Positions 6,982-12,358 of a stretch of DNA of 25,026 nt are shown here, piece after piece. Made by a program: the position numbers and the translations under genes. The notes under the pieces are model-generated. The model was not told the origin of the DNA and searched no databases. It saw only the letters and a list, made by a program, of their open reading frames with translations. Where the stretch lies: IMG/VR virus record IMGVR_UViG_3300037189_023131, positions 1 to 25,026 of that record; one strand, given 5' to 3'. Position 1 is the stretch's first letter; the number at the start of each line of letters is the position of its first letter. The DNA comes from a virus.

Positions 6982-6996
6982 GTTTCGTATATTAAA
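6982..6996 (+). promoter_or_regulatory. Early promoter-like motif copy 13
   Basis: GTTTCGTATATTAAA. The core C is 25 nt before ATG 7011. Confidence 0.7.
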
Positions 6997-7010
6997 ATAA
7001 AAAAAAAGTT

Positions 7011-7226
7011 ATGGAAGTTTTAACACGCTCAGAGAACACAGTTGTAGAACGCCTAATCAAAATTCAACACCCAACAGAAGGGGTTATGATCTATGTTGAA
7101 TTAGTTGATGGGGATAGTAAAAAAGTACTTGATTATTCACTACGAAGTAAAGATGGACACCATATTGATGAACCAGAACTGGTAGCTGAAGTATTAGAAT
7201 TTATTGATAAAGTAATTGGGGAATAA
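7011..7226 (+). CDS. Hypothetical small acidic protein
   Basis: The 71-residue product has alternating strands (VVERLIKIQHPTEGVMIYVE) then a helix (EPELVAEVLEFIDKVIGE). I do not recognise it. The start is AAGTT-ATG. The unit holds this gene alone, between motif copies 13 and 14. Confidence 0.72.
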   Translation: MEVLTRSENTVVERLIKIQHPTEGVMIYVELVDGDSKKVLDYSLRSKDGHHIDEPELVAEVLEFIDKVIGE

Positions 7227-7240
7227 ACTTAGTAAAATTT

Positions 7241-7255
7241 GTTACATATATTAAA
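7241..7255 (+). promoter_or_regulatory. Early promoter-like motif copy 14
   Basis: GTTACATATATTAAA, a CATATATT variant. The core C is 27 nt before ATG 7272. Confidence 0.62.
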
Positions 7256-7271
7256 ATAAAAAAGAAAAGTT

Positions 7272-7568
7272 ATGAGTAAGTATGTAGAATTAAGAAGAAA
7301 CCCACCTAAACTAACTATTAAAGAAGGAGCTAGAGAGGTAGTGTTTACAACAGTATCATGTATGTGTGATAACATCCATTACATGACATTTAAGAAGAAT
7401 GATGATGGTGATTTCAAAATGCATTGTAACGGATTCGCTTATTCCAATTTCCAAATAAAACATCCAAAACATGATGTTGAATGGGAAGCAGATGAGAATG
7501 AATGGGGTGGAGTCATAGCAATGATCAATTCAGGAACATCAGTTATATCAGAAGTAAAAAGTAGATAA
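7272..7568 (+). CDS. Hypothetical beta-rich protein
   Basis: The 98-residue product is beta-rich, with an early basic strand (KYVELRRNPPKLTIKEG) and three cysteines (C36, C38, C58) that are not spaced as a zinc ribbon. A tryptophan/acidic segment (DVEWEADENEWGGVIA) lies near the end. No family is recognised. It starts at AAGTT-ATG as a single-gene unit. Confidence 0.74.
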   Translation: MSKYVELRRNPPKLTIKEGAREVVFTTVSCMCDNIHYMTFKKNDDGDFKMHCNGFAYSNFQIKHPKHDVEWEADENEWGGVIAMINSGTSVISEVKSR

Positions 7569-7590
7569 AGGAATAAAAGATTAAAAATAA

Positions 7591-7605
7591 GTTTCGTATA
7601 TTAAA
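7591..7605 (+). promoter_or_regulatory. Early promoter-like motif copy 15
   Basis: GTTTCGTATATTAAA. The core C is 27 nt before ATG 7622. Confidence 0.7.
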
Positions 7606-7621
7606 ATAAAAAAGAGAAATT

Positions 7622-7846
7622 ATGAAAATTAAATTTTTAAAAGACCAGTGCATCGAAGTTTGTGTAGGATTTGATGAAGAAGAGGATCCCATTATGGAGG
7701 AAGAAGAAATAACCGCTGGGGAAGTATTCAACGATGTTGAGATTATTGATACTATGGACGAGGACATTATTGAAGTACAGTTTGCAGATGGATCCGTAAG
7801 CTTTATCGATAAAGGGAATGGTGGTGTAGAAATAAGTGAGGATTAA
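7622..7846 (+). CDS. Hypothetical highly acidic protein
   Basis: In this 74-residue product Asp and Glu dominate (FDEEEDPIMEEEEITAGEVF), with a final beta-like segment (IIEVQFADGSVSFIDKG). The strand pattern could form a small barrel. The strong negative charge is shared by several neighbours; DNA mimicry is one speculative reading with no direct support. The start is AAATT-ATG. Confidence 0.72.
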   Translation: MKIKFLKDQCIEVCVGFDEEEDPIMEEEEITAGEVFNDVEIIDTMDEDIIEVQFADGSVSFIDKGNGGVEISED

Positions 7847-7861
7847 GAGATATAAAATAAA

Positions 7862-7875
7862 GAACGTATATTAAA
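7862..7875 (+). promoter_or_regulatory. Early promoter-like motif copy 16
   Basis: GAACGTATATTAAA, diverged in its first bases. The core C is 22 nt before ATG 7887. Confidence 0.6.
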
Positions 7876-7886
7876 ATAAAAAAAAG

Positions 7887-8099
7887 ATGAAATATAAAGT
7901 AGGAGATAAAGTAAAAATTGTATCATCAGAAAACGGATCAATCAATAAAGTAGATGATGTAGGAACCATTGTTGAATATGATTTAGATGAAAATGATAGA
8001 CTAGATTATAGAGTACTTGTAGAAGGACGAACACACGTTGGAACAGAAAATACCGCAAATTGGCACACTGAGGATGAAATAGAACTAATACAAGATTAA
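7887..8099 (+). CDS. Small SH3/KOW-like barrel protein
   Basis: The 70-residue product begins MKYKVGDKVKIVSSENGSIN followed by DVGTIVEYD and YRVLVEGRT. This is the usual strand order of a small SH3-like or KOW-like barrel, as in the 2870 gene. Such domains bind nucleic acid or peptides; the partner is unknown. It starts at AAG-ATG, lacking the usual TT before the ATG. It is followed after one base by a 25-codon membrane mini-ORF. Confidence 0.75.
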   Translation: MKYKVGDKVKIVSSENGSINKVDDVGTIVEYDLDENDRLDYRVLVEGRTHVGTENTANWHTEDEIELIQD

Positions 8100-8100
8100 C

Positions 8101-8178
8101 ATGGGAGTAGTGGGTGTTATATTAGTATTGCTAGTTGTAATAAGCATAGGAGAGATAAGTAATGACTTTAAAAAATAA
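8101..8178 (+). CDS. One-helix membrane mini-protein (25 aa)
   Basis: The frame encodes a hydrophobic stretch of about 16 residues (VVGVILVLLVVISIG) followed by the polar tail EISNDFKK. The ATG lies one base after the preceding stop, suggesting translational coupling. Similar tiny membrane ORFs occur at 8827 and 13237. It is too short for family assignment; membrane insertion is inferred from composition. Confidence 0.5.
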   Translation: MGVVGVILVLLVVISIGEISNDFKK

Positions 8179-8218
8179 TTAGTACCATAAAAAGAGGGGA
8201 ATAAAAAATATAAATTTA

Positions 8219-8233
8219 GTTTCATATATTCAA
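8219..8233 (+). promoter_or_regulatory. Early promoter-like motif copy 17
   Basis: GTTTCATATATTCAA, a CATATATT variant. The core C is 22 nt before ATG 8245. Confidence 0.62.
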
Positions 8234-8244
8234 ATAAAAAAGTT

Positions 8245-8412
8245 ATGAAAATAAAATTAAGTAAGTTCATTAAGAAAGCAGAAATGGCTTCAAATCATCC
8301 TAATGTAGTACAAATGGTTAATTCATTAAAAGTAGTGTTACGGAATAAAGGAGACATCCAAATTGATTTAGAACATATGTGTCAACTATTAGGAGTGAAA
8401 ATTGAGGATTAA
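8245..8412 (+). CDS. Hypothetical 55-aa basic helical protein
   Basis: The product opens MKIKLSKFIKKAEMASNHPN and ends HMCQLLGVKIED. It is basic at the N-terminus and helical throughout. It has the canonical AAGTT-ATG start behind a motif copy and is followed after 12 nt by the next gene. The frame and context support a real gene; no function is recognised. Confidence 0.68.
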   Translation: MKIKLSKFIKKAEMASNHPNVVQMVNSLKVVLRNKGDIQIDLEHMCQLLGVKIED

Positions 8413-8424
8413 AAGAAAGAAATT

Positions 8425-8625
8425 ATGAAAAGATATATAATTGAGGAACAAGTACCTGCTATGGTCACTTACACTTATGAAATAATTGCTAAGGATGAAG
8501 AAACAGCAATGGAAATGATCATGAACCGGGAAGCAGATTCATGTGAGACAACTACAGAAACGATTTATGAGAGTTCTGTAACAATAGAATTTACAAGACA
8601 AACCATAAAGGAAGAAGAGATATAA
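8425..8625 (+). CDS. Hypothetical small protein
   Basis: The 66-residue product has a strand-helix-strand pattern: VTYTYEIIAKDEETAMEMIM, then TTTETIYESSVTIEFTRQT. This beta-alpha-beta layout is common in very small phage proteins where a YEV-type strand is followed by an EEA helix, but no role is known. It starts at AAATT-ATG 12 nt after the previous stop without a motif between, so the two form an operon. Confidence 0.72.
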   Translation: MKRYIIEEQVPAMVTYTYEIIAKDEETAMEMIMNREADSCETTTETIYESSVTIEFTRQTIKEEEI

Positions 8626-8631
8626 AAGAGA

Positions 8632-8645
8632 GAACGTATATTTCA
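8632..8645 (+). promoter_or_regulatory. Early promoter-like motif copy 18
   Basis: GAACGTATATTTCA, diverged on both flanks. The core C is 35 nt before ATG 8670. Confidence 0.58.
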
Positions 8646-8669
8646 GTATAAATAAAAAATAAGAAAGTT

Positions 8670-8825
8670 ATGTATAGTTTAGATTGTAGTTACTTTAAGG
8701 AAGAATTTAATTCATTACAAGAGTTAATTGATCGTGTAATGTATAGTGGAATGGATCCGAGTTATGAAATAACTAAGAACGGAAAAGGAACAGGTGAGTA
8801 TTTAGAGGATTTTATAGTGTTTTGA
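8670..8825 (+). CDS. Hypothetical 51-aa protein
   Basis: The frame encodes MYSLDCSYFKEEFNSLQELI followed by a polar, glycine/lysine segment and an aromatic end (YLEDFIVF). It has the usual AAGTT-ATG start behind a motif copy. Its TGA stop is one base before the next mini-ORF. It is unrecognised and too small for a fold call. Confidence 0.62.
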   Translation: MYSLDCSYFKEEFNSLQELIDRVMYSGMDPSYEITKNGKGTGEYLEDFIVF

Positions 8826-8826
8826 T

Positions 8827-8901
8827 ATGGAATTGTTTATAGGAGTATTCATTAGTGTATTGATTGTTATGTTAGTGATTAGAGGTTATTGGGTGGAATG
8901 A
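8827..8901 (+). CDS. One-helix membrane mini-protein (24 aa)
   Basis: The product is a single hydrophobic segment (LFIGVFISVLIVMLVI) capped by RGYWVE. It begins one base after the preceding TGA, matching the coupled arrangement of the mini-ORF at 8101. Membrane insertion is inferred; reality of the gene is uncertain because of its size. Confidence 0.45.
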   Translation: MELFIGVFISVLIVMLVIRGYWVE

Positions 8902-8931
8902 GATTATAGAGGAGTAAAATAATAAAAATCA

Positions 8932-8946
8932 CTTACGTATATTAAA
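8932..8946 (+). promoter_or_regulatory. Early promoter-like motif copy 19
   Basis: CTTACGTATATTAAA. The core C is 21 nt before ATG 8957, the shortest spacing seen. Confidence 0.66.
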
Positions 8947-8956
8947 ATAAAAAGTT

Positions 8957-9139
8957 ATGGAAGTAAAAACAGCATTTAAGGAATTAGTTGAGAATGGATT
9001 TGATATTCTCCAACTTGAAGTGGATAAATTTGAAGTGACCGACAATGGTAAGTTTGGATTTCTTGAGGAAACAGATCCGTTTATTGTAGATGGAGAGGAA
9101 TTACTAGAAATTTATGAAACATACCTTGGAGATAATTAA
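8957..9139 (+). CDS. Hypothetical small acidic protein
   Basis: The 60-residue product begins MEVKTAFKELVENGFDILQL and ends in an acidic helix (GEELLEIYETYLGDN). It starts at AAGTT-ATG behind motif copy 19. It is unrecognised. After its stop there is no motif for about 335 bp, the longest such gap inside the early region up to that point apart from the ligase gene. Confidence 0.68.
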   Translation: MEVKTAFKELVENGFDILQLEVDKFEVTDNGKFGFLEETDPFIVDGEELLEIYETYLGDN

Positions 9140-9166
9140 ATAAGAAATGAAATAAATGTGATATAA

Positions 9167-9259
9167 ATGAGAACACCATTAAAATATAAAATGTATCATA
9201 AGTGTTATTTGAGTGTTTTATACGCGTTTAATTTATTAAGGATATTTACCAATGGGTGA
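9167..9259 (+). CDS. Possible 30-aa basic ORF
   Basis: The frame gives MRTPLKYKMYHKCYLSVLYA and a short tail. The first third is basic and the middle is hydrophobic. It lacks a motif copy and a TTATG start, and its end overlaps the next frame by 8 nt. It may be a short leader peptide or chance. Confidence 0.25.
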   Translation: MRTPLKYKMYHKCYLSVLYAFNLLRIFTNG

Positions 9260-9446
9260 CAAACAGGAATATAAGGGGGTAATGAGATTAGAAGTGATTG
9301 TGAGTAGGTGGAAAACAGGAGATGATAAGTGTGGAATAGAGGAATGTCGTATCGGACCCTTACATGGTGCGAACACGACCCTTTGGGTAGAGAACGAAAG
9401 TATATACAACCCCCACACCCCCACGGGGGAACAGGGGGGAGAATGA
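9252..9446 (+). CDS. Possible 64-aa protein in atypical segment
   Basis: The frame encodes MGDKQEYKGVMRLEVIVSRW followed by a cysteine-bearing segment (DDKCGIEECRIGPLHGAN) and a proline/threonine/glycine end. That end is encoded by a run of C and G tracts forming a hairpin (9410-9439). There is no motif copy upstream, and the start context is CCA-ATG, unlike every confident neighbour. An internal ATG at 9282 is another candidate start. The frame may be real, but the segment could equally be non-coding. Confidence 0.42.
   Translation: MGDKQEYKGVMRLEVIVSRWKTGDDKCGIEECRIGPLHGANTTLWVENESIYNPHTPTGEQGGE
9410..9439 (+). terminator. G/C-tract hairpin, possible terminator
   Basis: Two CCCCC tracts (9410-9414, 9418-9422) face GGGGG (9425-9429) and GGGGGG (9434-9439). 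Together they make an imperfect stem with an internal ACA/AACA bulge and a very short loop. No T-run follows directly. It stands out strongly in this AT-rich DNA, and a motif copy lies 36 nt downstream. Confidence 0.5.
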
Positions 9447-9474
9447 TTAAAAGGGACTAAAAATTATTAAAATT

Positions 9475-9489
9475 GTTTCGTATATTTAT
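9475..9489 (+). promoter_or_regulatory. Early promoter-like motif copy 20
   Basis: GTTTCGTATATTTAT. The core C is 25 nt before ATG 9504. Confidence 0.66.
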
Positions 9490-9503
9490 TAAAAATAAAA
9501 GAA

Positions 9504-9656
9504 ATGAAAAAGGAGACAATTAAAATGAACATAGGAGCCACAAGGGAATCACAGAAACAACAGGGGTACTTTGATGGAAGATTTGTTGCGAGGGCGATGG
9601 AATCAAAAAAGAAATACACCCGTAAAGATAAACATAAGGGGATAAGCTTAGATTAA
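9504..9656 (+). CDS. Hypothetical 50-aa basic protein
   Basis: The product begins MKKETIKMNIGATRESQKQQ and has a lysine/arginine-rich end (ESKKKYTRKDKHKG). It is one of few clearly basic proteins here. The start is AAGAA-ATG; a second ATG at 9525 (MNIGATRES) lies downstream. Its position between two motif copies supports it being real. Nucleic-acid binding is possible from charge alone. Confidence 0.6.
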   Translation: MKKETIKMNIGATRESQKQQGYFDGRFVARAMESKKKYTRKDKHKGISLD

Positions 9657-9660
9657 AAGA

Positions 9661-9675
9661 GTTACGTATATTAAA
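9661..9675 (+). promoter_or_regulatory. Early promoter-like motif copy 21
   Basis: GTTACGTATATTAAA, 4 nt after a stop. The core C is 23 nt before ATG 9688. Most copies from here on carry TTAC in place of TTTC. Confidence 0.7.
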
Positions 9676-9687
9676 AGAAAAAAGGTT

Positions 9688-9999
9688 ATGAAAGTATTAA
9701 AAGAAAATGAATTAAAAGGGAAGACATCAGGGTCTGGATTTAAAGGATACATTAACTGTACCTACCAGGACCTAGTTAGGGTACTAGGGGAACCAACACA
9801 CCCAGAAGCATCAGGAGATGATAAGGTTCAGAAGGAATGGATTGTAGAGTATAATGGAGAGATATTTACAGTTTATGATTGGAAGACTTATGATGAGGAA
9901 TACACCATGAATGAATTGGATGAGTTCCATATAGGAGGAAAAACAGATGCCTATGATTTTTTCCTAGAATTAAAAGAAATGATAGATAGTGAGGAATAA
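9688..9999 (+). CDS. Conserved small phage protein, function unknown
   Basis: The 103-residue product has GYINCTYQDLVRVLGEPTHP, then QKEWIVEYNGEIFTVYDWKT and a C-terminal EFHIGGKTDAYDFFLELKE. This order (strand, a helix with LGEP, W-x-V/L strands, the WKT turn and H-I-G-G) matches a widespread small phage family whose function is not known to me. It starts at AGGTT-ATG as a single-gene unit. Confidence 0.82.
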   Translation: MKVLKENELKGKTSGSGFKGYINCTYQDLVRVLGEPTHPEASGDDKVQKEWIVEYNGEIFTVYDWKTYDEEYTMNELDEFHIGGKTDAYDFFLELKEMIDSEE

Positions 10000-10013
10000 A
10001 ATTATTAGAAATT

Positions 10014-10028
10014 GTTACGTATATTTCA
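10014..10028 (+). promoter_or_regulatory. Early promoter-like motif copy 22
   Basis: GTTACGTATATTTCA. The core C is 35 nt before ATG 10053. Confidence 0.66.
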
Positions 10029-10052
10029 ACATAATTAAAAATATAAAAGGTT

Positions 10053-10247
10053 ATGACAGTAAAGGAGTTAATTAAAAAATTAGAAAAGGTTAAGGACAAA
10101 GATCTAGAAGTGATTGTTCAAGGAACCGACCCAACAAATTATATTTACTATAATGATGTTGAGTACATAGGAACTGAAAAAGTATACCTGAGTGAAGATG
10201 ATAATAAAAAGACTAAAGTATTTATTATTGACGGGGGAATGTTTTAA
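10053..10247 (+). CDS. Conserved small phage protein (GTDPT/IDGGMF type)
   Basis: The 64-residue product starts MTVKELIKKLEKVKDKDLEV, then VQGTDPTNYIYYNDVEYI, and ends VFIIDGGMF. This N-terminal helix, GTDPT turn and terminal GG-x-F are characteristic of a common small phage and prophage family of unknown function. It has AGGTT-ATG behind motif copy 22. Confidence 0.83.
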   Translation: MTVKELIKKLEKVKDKDLEVIVQGTDPTNYIYYNDVEYIGTEKVYLSEDDNKKTKVFIIDGGMF

Positions 10248-10256
10248 GTTAAATTT

Positions 10257-10271
10257 GTTACGTATATTTAA
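10257..10271 (+). promoter_or_regulatory. Early promoter-like motif copy 23
   Basis: GTTACGTATATTTAA. The core C is 33 nt before ATG 10294. Confidence 0.68.
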
Positions 10272-10293
10272 GTAAATTAAAAAGATAAGTGTT

Positions 10294-10614
10294 ATGAAAA
10301 AAGTAGAGATTATTGAAGTAAAACAATTGGGACGCCCAGTTAATCCTGAAAGTGTAAGACAATTAAGACTAAAGGAATTAGAAGAAAGAAGAAAGAATGG
10401 GGAGATTAAAAAAGGAAGACCCATTAAAGAAGATAGTGTTAGACAGGTAAGGCTAAAAGAATTAGAAGAGAAGAGAAGTAATGGGGAGTTAAAGAAAGGA
10501 AGACCTGTTAATGGAGAGAGTAAAAGACAGATGAGGTTGAAGGAAATAGAAGAAAGAAAATTAAATGGAACTTTTAAGTTAGGGAGACCAAAAATGATTA
10601 AAAGTGAAGAATAA
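10294..10614 (+). CDS. Repeat protein with AT-hook-like GRP cores (paralogue A)
   Basis: The 106-residue protein consists of a 12-residue lead and three exact-length 28-residue repeats plus a partial fourth. GRP is at residues 13, 41, 69 and 97. Each repeat reads GRP-x4-S-x-RQ-x-RLKE(L/I)EE, then R/K-x-NG. GRP flanked by lysines is the core of AT-hooks, which bind the minor groove of AT-rich DNA; the rest of each unit is a basic/acidic helix. A role in coating or bending DNA is inferred. It is paralogous to the 12550 gene but uses AGA/AGG for 13 of 14 arginines. A hairpin terminator follows, making a complete transcription unit. Confidence 0.85.
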   Translation: MKKVEIIEVKQLGRPVNPESVRQLRLKELEERRKNGEIKKGRPIKEDSVRQVRLKELEEKRSNGELKKGRPVNGESKRQMRLKEIEERKLNGTFKLGRPKMIKSEE

Positions 10615-10623
10615 AAATAAAAT

Positions 10624-10647
10624 AATAGGGGTGTAAAAGCCCCTATT
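10624..10647 (+). terminator. Rho-independent-type terminator
   Basis: An 8-bp stem AATAGGGG / CCCCTATT with the loop TGTAAAAG is followed by TT. It ends 3 nt before motif copy 24. Its loop resembles that of the 11946 terminator. Confidence 0.82.
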
Positions 10648-10650
10648 TTA

Positions 10651-10665
10651 ATTACATATATTTAA
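10651..10665 (+). promoter_or_regulatory. Early promoter-like motif copy 24
   Basis: ATTACATATATTTAA, a CATATATT variant directly after a terminator. The core C is 24 nt before ATG 10679. Confidence 0.6.
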
Positions 10666-10678
10666 GAAAAAAAGAGAT

Positions 10679-10825
10679 ATGAGTTTAAAGGAAGAAAAGC
10701 AACTAGTACTACAGGAATTAGTTAATGTAATGAACAATGGACTAGCTGATGAGGAAAAGCTAACATCTGAATTACTAGGAGAATTAAAAGAAAAGATAGA
10801 GGAACTAATGAAAAGTGATTTTTAG
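10679..10825 (+). CDS. Hypothetical 48-aa helical protein
   Basis: The product (MSLKEEKQLVLQELVNVMNN at the start, LGELKEKIEELMKSDF at the end) is wholly helix-forming with heptad-spaced leucines, so a short coiled coil or helical hairpin is likely. The start context is GAGAT-ATG. It sits in its own unit between a terminator and motif copy 25. Confidence 0.62.
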   Translation: MSLKEEKQLVLQELVNVMNNGLADEEKLTSELLGELKEKIEELMKSDF

Positions 10826-10846
10826 GGAGTAAAATCATTAGAAATA

Positions 10847-10861
10847 GTTACGTATATTAAA
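10847..10861 (+). promoter_or_regulatory. Early promoter-like motif copy 25
   Basis: GTTACGTATATTAAA. The core C is 24 nt before ATG 10875. Confidence 0.7.
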
Positions 10862-10874
10862 AGAAAAAAAGGTT

Positions 10875-11135
10875 ATGAAAGAAGAAACATTTAAGGTGGT
10901 ATCACCACGAGGAACAGAATTAGAAGTGACAGTAGGAATCAAGAATGAAGGCTACGGTTGGTTTGAATTGTATGATGTTGAAACAGGGGGTGAAAGGGTT
11001 TATGCCGAAGGAGGCCTATGGTTTGATAAGGAAGGAGACACAACTTACCTAAGAGATTATGATGGTGTATTTGAATTACCAGAGTATATTATGGATAAGT
11101 TAGTTGAAATGGGATATAGTATGGATTGGATTTAG
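10875..11135 (+). CDS. Conserved small phage protein, function unknown
   Basis: The 86-residue product has beta strands (FKVVSPRGTELEVTVGIKNE), GYGWFELYD, AEGGLWFD and DYDGVFELPEYIMDKLVEMG. The EGGLWF and DYDGVFELP segments recur in a small phage family of unknown role. Its TAG stop lies inside the left arm of the following hairpin. The start is AGGTT-ATG. Confidence 0.82.
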   Translation: MKEETFKVVSPRGTELEVTVGIKNEGYGWFELYDVETGGERVYAEGGLWFDKEGDTTYLRDYDGVFELPEYIMDKLVEMGYSMDWI

Positions 11136-11154
11136 GGGGAATAAGACCCCCTAA
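11132..11154 (+). terminator. Hairpin terminator overlapping the stop codon
   Basis: An 8-bp stem TTAGGGGG / CCCCCTAA with a 7-base loop is followed by TTT. The left arm contains the TAG stop of the upstream gene. Motif copy 26 begins 5 nt later. Confidence 0.8.
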
Positions 11155-11158
11155 TTTA

Positions 11159-11173
11159 GTTACATATATTTAA
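11159..11173 (+). promoter_or_regulatory. Early promoter-like motif copy 26
   Basis: GTTACATATATTTAA. The core C is 32 nt before ATG 11195. Confidence 0.62.
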
Positions 11174-11194
11174 ATAAATTAAAAAGATAAAGTT

Positions 11195-11425
11195 ATGAAG
11201 ATCAAAATTAAAAGCGTATTGGAAGAGGTGGCACCACAAGTATTCCAGATTAGAGATTTGAATGAGGCAAAAGGAGTAATTCTAAGTTTTATTGAAACTA
11301 AAAATATTAAGGACACAGACAAGAAAATAATTGTTGATAATGTGTCCCAATTCAAAAATATAAATGCCGTACATAGGTATATTGCAAATAGTTTATTGAA
11401 ATATGAGGGGCTAGGAATAAAATAG
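11195..11425 (+). CDS. Conserved small phage protein (NSLLKYEGLG type)
   Basis: The 76-residue helical product ends with KIIVDNVSQFKNINAVHRYI and NSLLKYEGLGIK. This C-terminal stretch (a hydrophobic helix, then N-x-LLKYEG-L/M-G) matches a small family common in phage genomes, with no function known to me. It starts at AAGTT-ATG. Its end overlaps a GGGGCTA/TAGCCCC hairpin. Confidence 0.8.
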   Translation: MKIKIKSVLEEVAPQVFQIRDLNEAKGVILSFIETKNIKDTDKKIIVDNVSQFKNINAVHRYIANSLLKYEGLGIK

Positions 11426-11429
11426 CCCC
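11407..11429 (+). terminator. Hairpin over stop codon, no T-run
   Basis: A 7-bp stem GGGGCTA / TAGCCCC closes a 9-base loop. The right arm begins with the TAG stop. The downstream bases AACAAATT are not a T-run, so termination is less certain; a role in mRNA 3'-end protection is possible. Confidence 0.6.
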
Positions 11430-11434
11430 AACAA

Positions 11435-11449
11435 ATTACGTATATTAAG
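11435..11449 (+). promoter_or_regulatory. Early promoter-like motif copy 27
   Basis: ATTACGTATATTAAG, 6 nt after a hairpin. The core C is 33 nt before ATG 11472. Confidence 0.66.
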
Positions 11450-11471
11450 ATAAATTAAAAAGATAAAGGTT

Positions 11472-11660
11472 ATGAATGAGATTAAAGTAATAAACAGGTT
11501 CAAACTGGCCATGAAGAGGGCTAATGAAGGGGAGATATCAGGCCAGGATATAAAGGCCATAGTGGCCTACCAATTGAGAAAATATATTAACGAGGGAGAA
11601 GAGCCCTTTAATGACACGGAGTTGGCTTTATTAGCTCACAGGATGGTAACATTTAATTAA
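11472..11660 (+). CDS. Hypothetical small helical protein
   Basis: The 62-residue product begins MNEIKVINRFKLAMKRANEG, then GQDIKAIVAYQLRKYI and TELALLAHRMVTFN. It looks all-helical and mildly basic. I do not recognise it. It starts at AGGTT-ATG as a single-gene unit. Confidence 0.7.
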   Translation: MNEIKVINRFKLAMKRANEGEISGQDIKAIVAYQLRKYINEGEEPFNDTELALLAHRMVTFN

Positions 11661-11683
11661 CAGGAACATAATTATTTAATTTT

Positions 11684-11698
11684 ATTACTTATATTTAT
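11684..11698 (+). promoter_or_regulatory. Early promoter-like motif copy 28
   Basis: ATTACTTATATTTAT, first of three consecutive CTTATATT variants. The core C is 32 nt before ATG 11720. Confidence 0.58.
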
Positions 11699-11719
11699 AT
11701 AAATTAAAAAATAAAGATT

Positions 11720-11941
11720 ATGGGAAAAATTAAATTTAAGACTAGAGATTATGACTATGTTAAAGAAGTGATTGAATCTTATGAGGATGATGAGATGTTA
11801 AATAACTTTTTAAATGAGTTTAAGGTGGGTGAGGATATAATTTATAAAGATTATTTAGATTTTTGTTATAATTATATAGATGATTTGAGTGAGATAGGAT
11901 TTATTGAGTGTAATTGGAATGATGAATATGATTATATTTAA
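11720..11941 (+). CDS. Hypothetical acidic tyrosine-rich protein
   Basis: The 73-residue product is rich in Asp, Glu and Tyr (RDYDYVKEVIESYEDDEMLN, ending NDEYDYI). It is probably helical. The coding DNA is extremely AT-rich. No family is recognised. It has an AGATT-ATG start and a strong terminator beginning 5 nt after its stop. Confidence 0.7.
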   Translation: MGKIKFKTRDYDYVKEVIESYEDDEMLNNFLNEFKVGEDIIYKDYLDFCYNYIDDLSEIGFIECNWNDEYDYI

Positions 11942-11945
11942 TTAG

Positions 11946-11970
11946 TGGGGGTGTAAGAGCCCCCATTTTT
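11946..11970 (+). terminator. Strong rho-independent-type terminator
   Basis: A 6-bp stem TGGGGG / CCCCCA with the loop TGTAAGAG is followed by TTTTT (11966-11970). Motif copy 29 starts at the very next base. Confidence 0.88.
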
Positions 11971-11985
11971 GTTACTTATATTTAT
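11971..11985 (+). promoter_or_regulatory. Early promoter-like motif copy 29
   Basis: GTTACTTATATTTAT, abutting the terminator T-run. The core C is 32 nt before ATG 12007. Confidence 0.6.
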
Positions 11986-12006
11986 ATAAATTAAAAAGAT
12001 AAAGTT

Positions 12007-12198
12007 ATGAAGTATTTAGTGATTGATTATTGTTTAAATTTTAGTTTTATTAGTAATAGTAAGGAAGAATTGATTGAGAGTTTAGGTTATGAGGTGGGTG
12101 AGATTGAGTTTGAAGAATTGTGTGATAGGGATAAAAATGAGTATGAGATTATTGAAGTTAAAGATGTTAATGGGTTAAAATGGTTAAGTAAGGAGTAA
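12007..12198 (+). CDS. Hypothetical acidic protein
   Basis: The 63-residue product starts MKYLVIDYCLNFSFISNSKE with a helix LIESLGYEVGEIEFEEL, then EYEIIEVKDVNGLKWL. The strand-helix-strand order is suggestive of a small alpha/beta fold. The start is AAGTT-ATG and the DNA very AT-rich. I do not recognise it. Confidence 0.68.
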   Translation: MKYLVIDYCLNFSFISNSKEELIESLGYEVGEIEFEELCDRDKNEYEIIEVKDVNGLKWLSKE

Positions 12199-12212
12199 AT
12201 GAATTAAAGTAA

Positions 12213-12227
12213 ATTACTTATATTTAA
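12213..12227 (+). promoter_or_regulatory. Early promoter-like motif copy 30
   Basis: ATTACTTATATTTAA. The core C is 32 nt before ATG 12249. Confidence 0.58.
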
Positions 12228-12248
12228 TTATATTTAAAGATAAAGGTT

Positions 12249-12317
12249 ATGGAGAATTTTGATGGACTAATTAGCTGGGAAAAGATTGAATGGTACTCTG
12301 AATATAATGAGGAGTAA
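12249..12317 (+). CDS. Possible 22-aa peptide gene
   Basis: A 22-codon frame (MENFDGLISWEKIEWYSEYN, then EE) fills the unit between motif copies 30 and 31 and has the canonical AGGTT-ATG start. Context rather than length supports it. It is acidic with two tryptophans; no function can be proposed. Confidence 0.5.
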   Translation: MENFDGLISWEKIEWYSEYNEE

Positions 12318-12331
12318 GTTTAGTTAGATTG

Positions 12332-12346
12332 GTTACGTATATTAAA
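12332..12346 (+). promoter_or_regulatory. Early promoter-like motif copy 31
   Basis: GTTACGTATATTAAA. The core C is 23 nt before ATG 12359. Confidence 0.7.
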
Positions 12347-12358
12347 TAAAAAAAGGTT

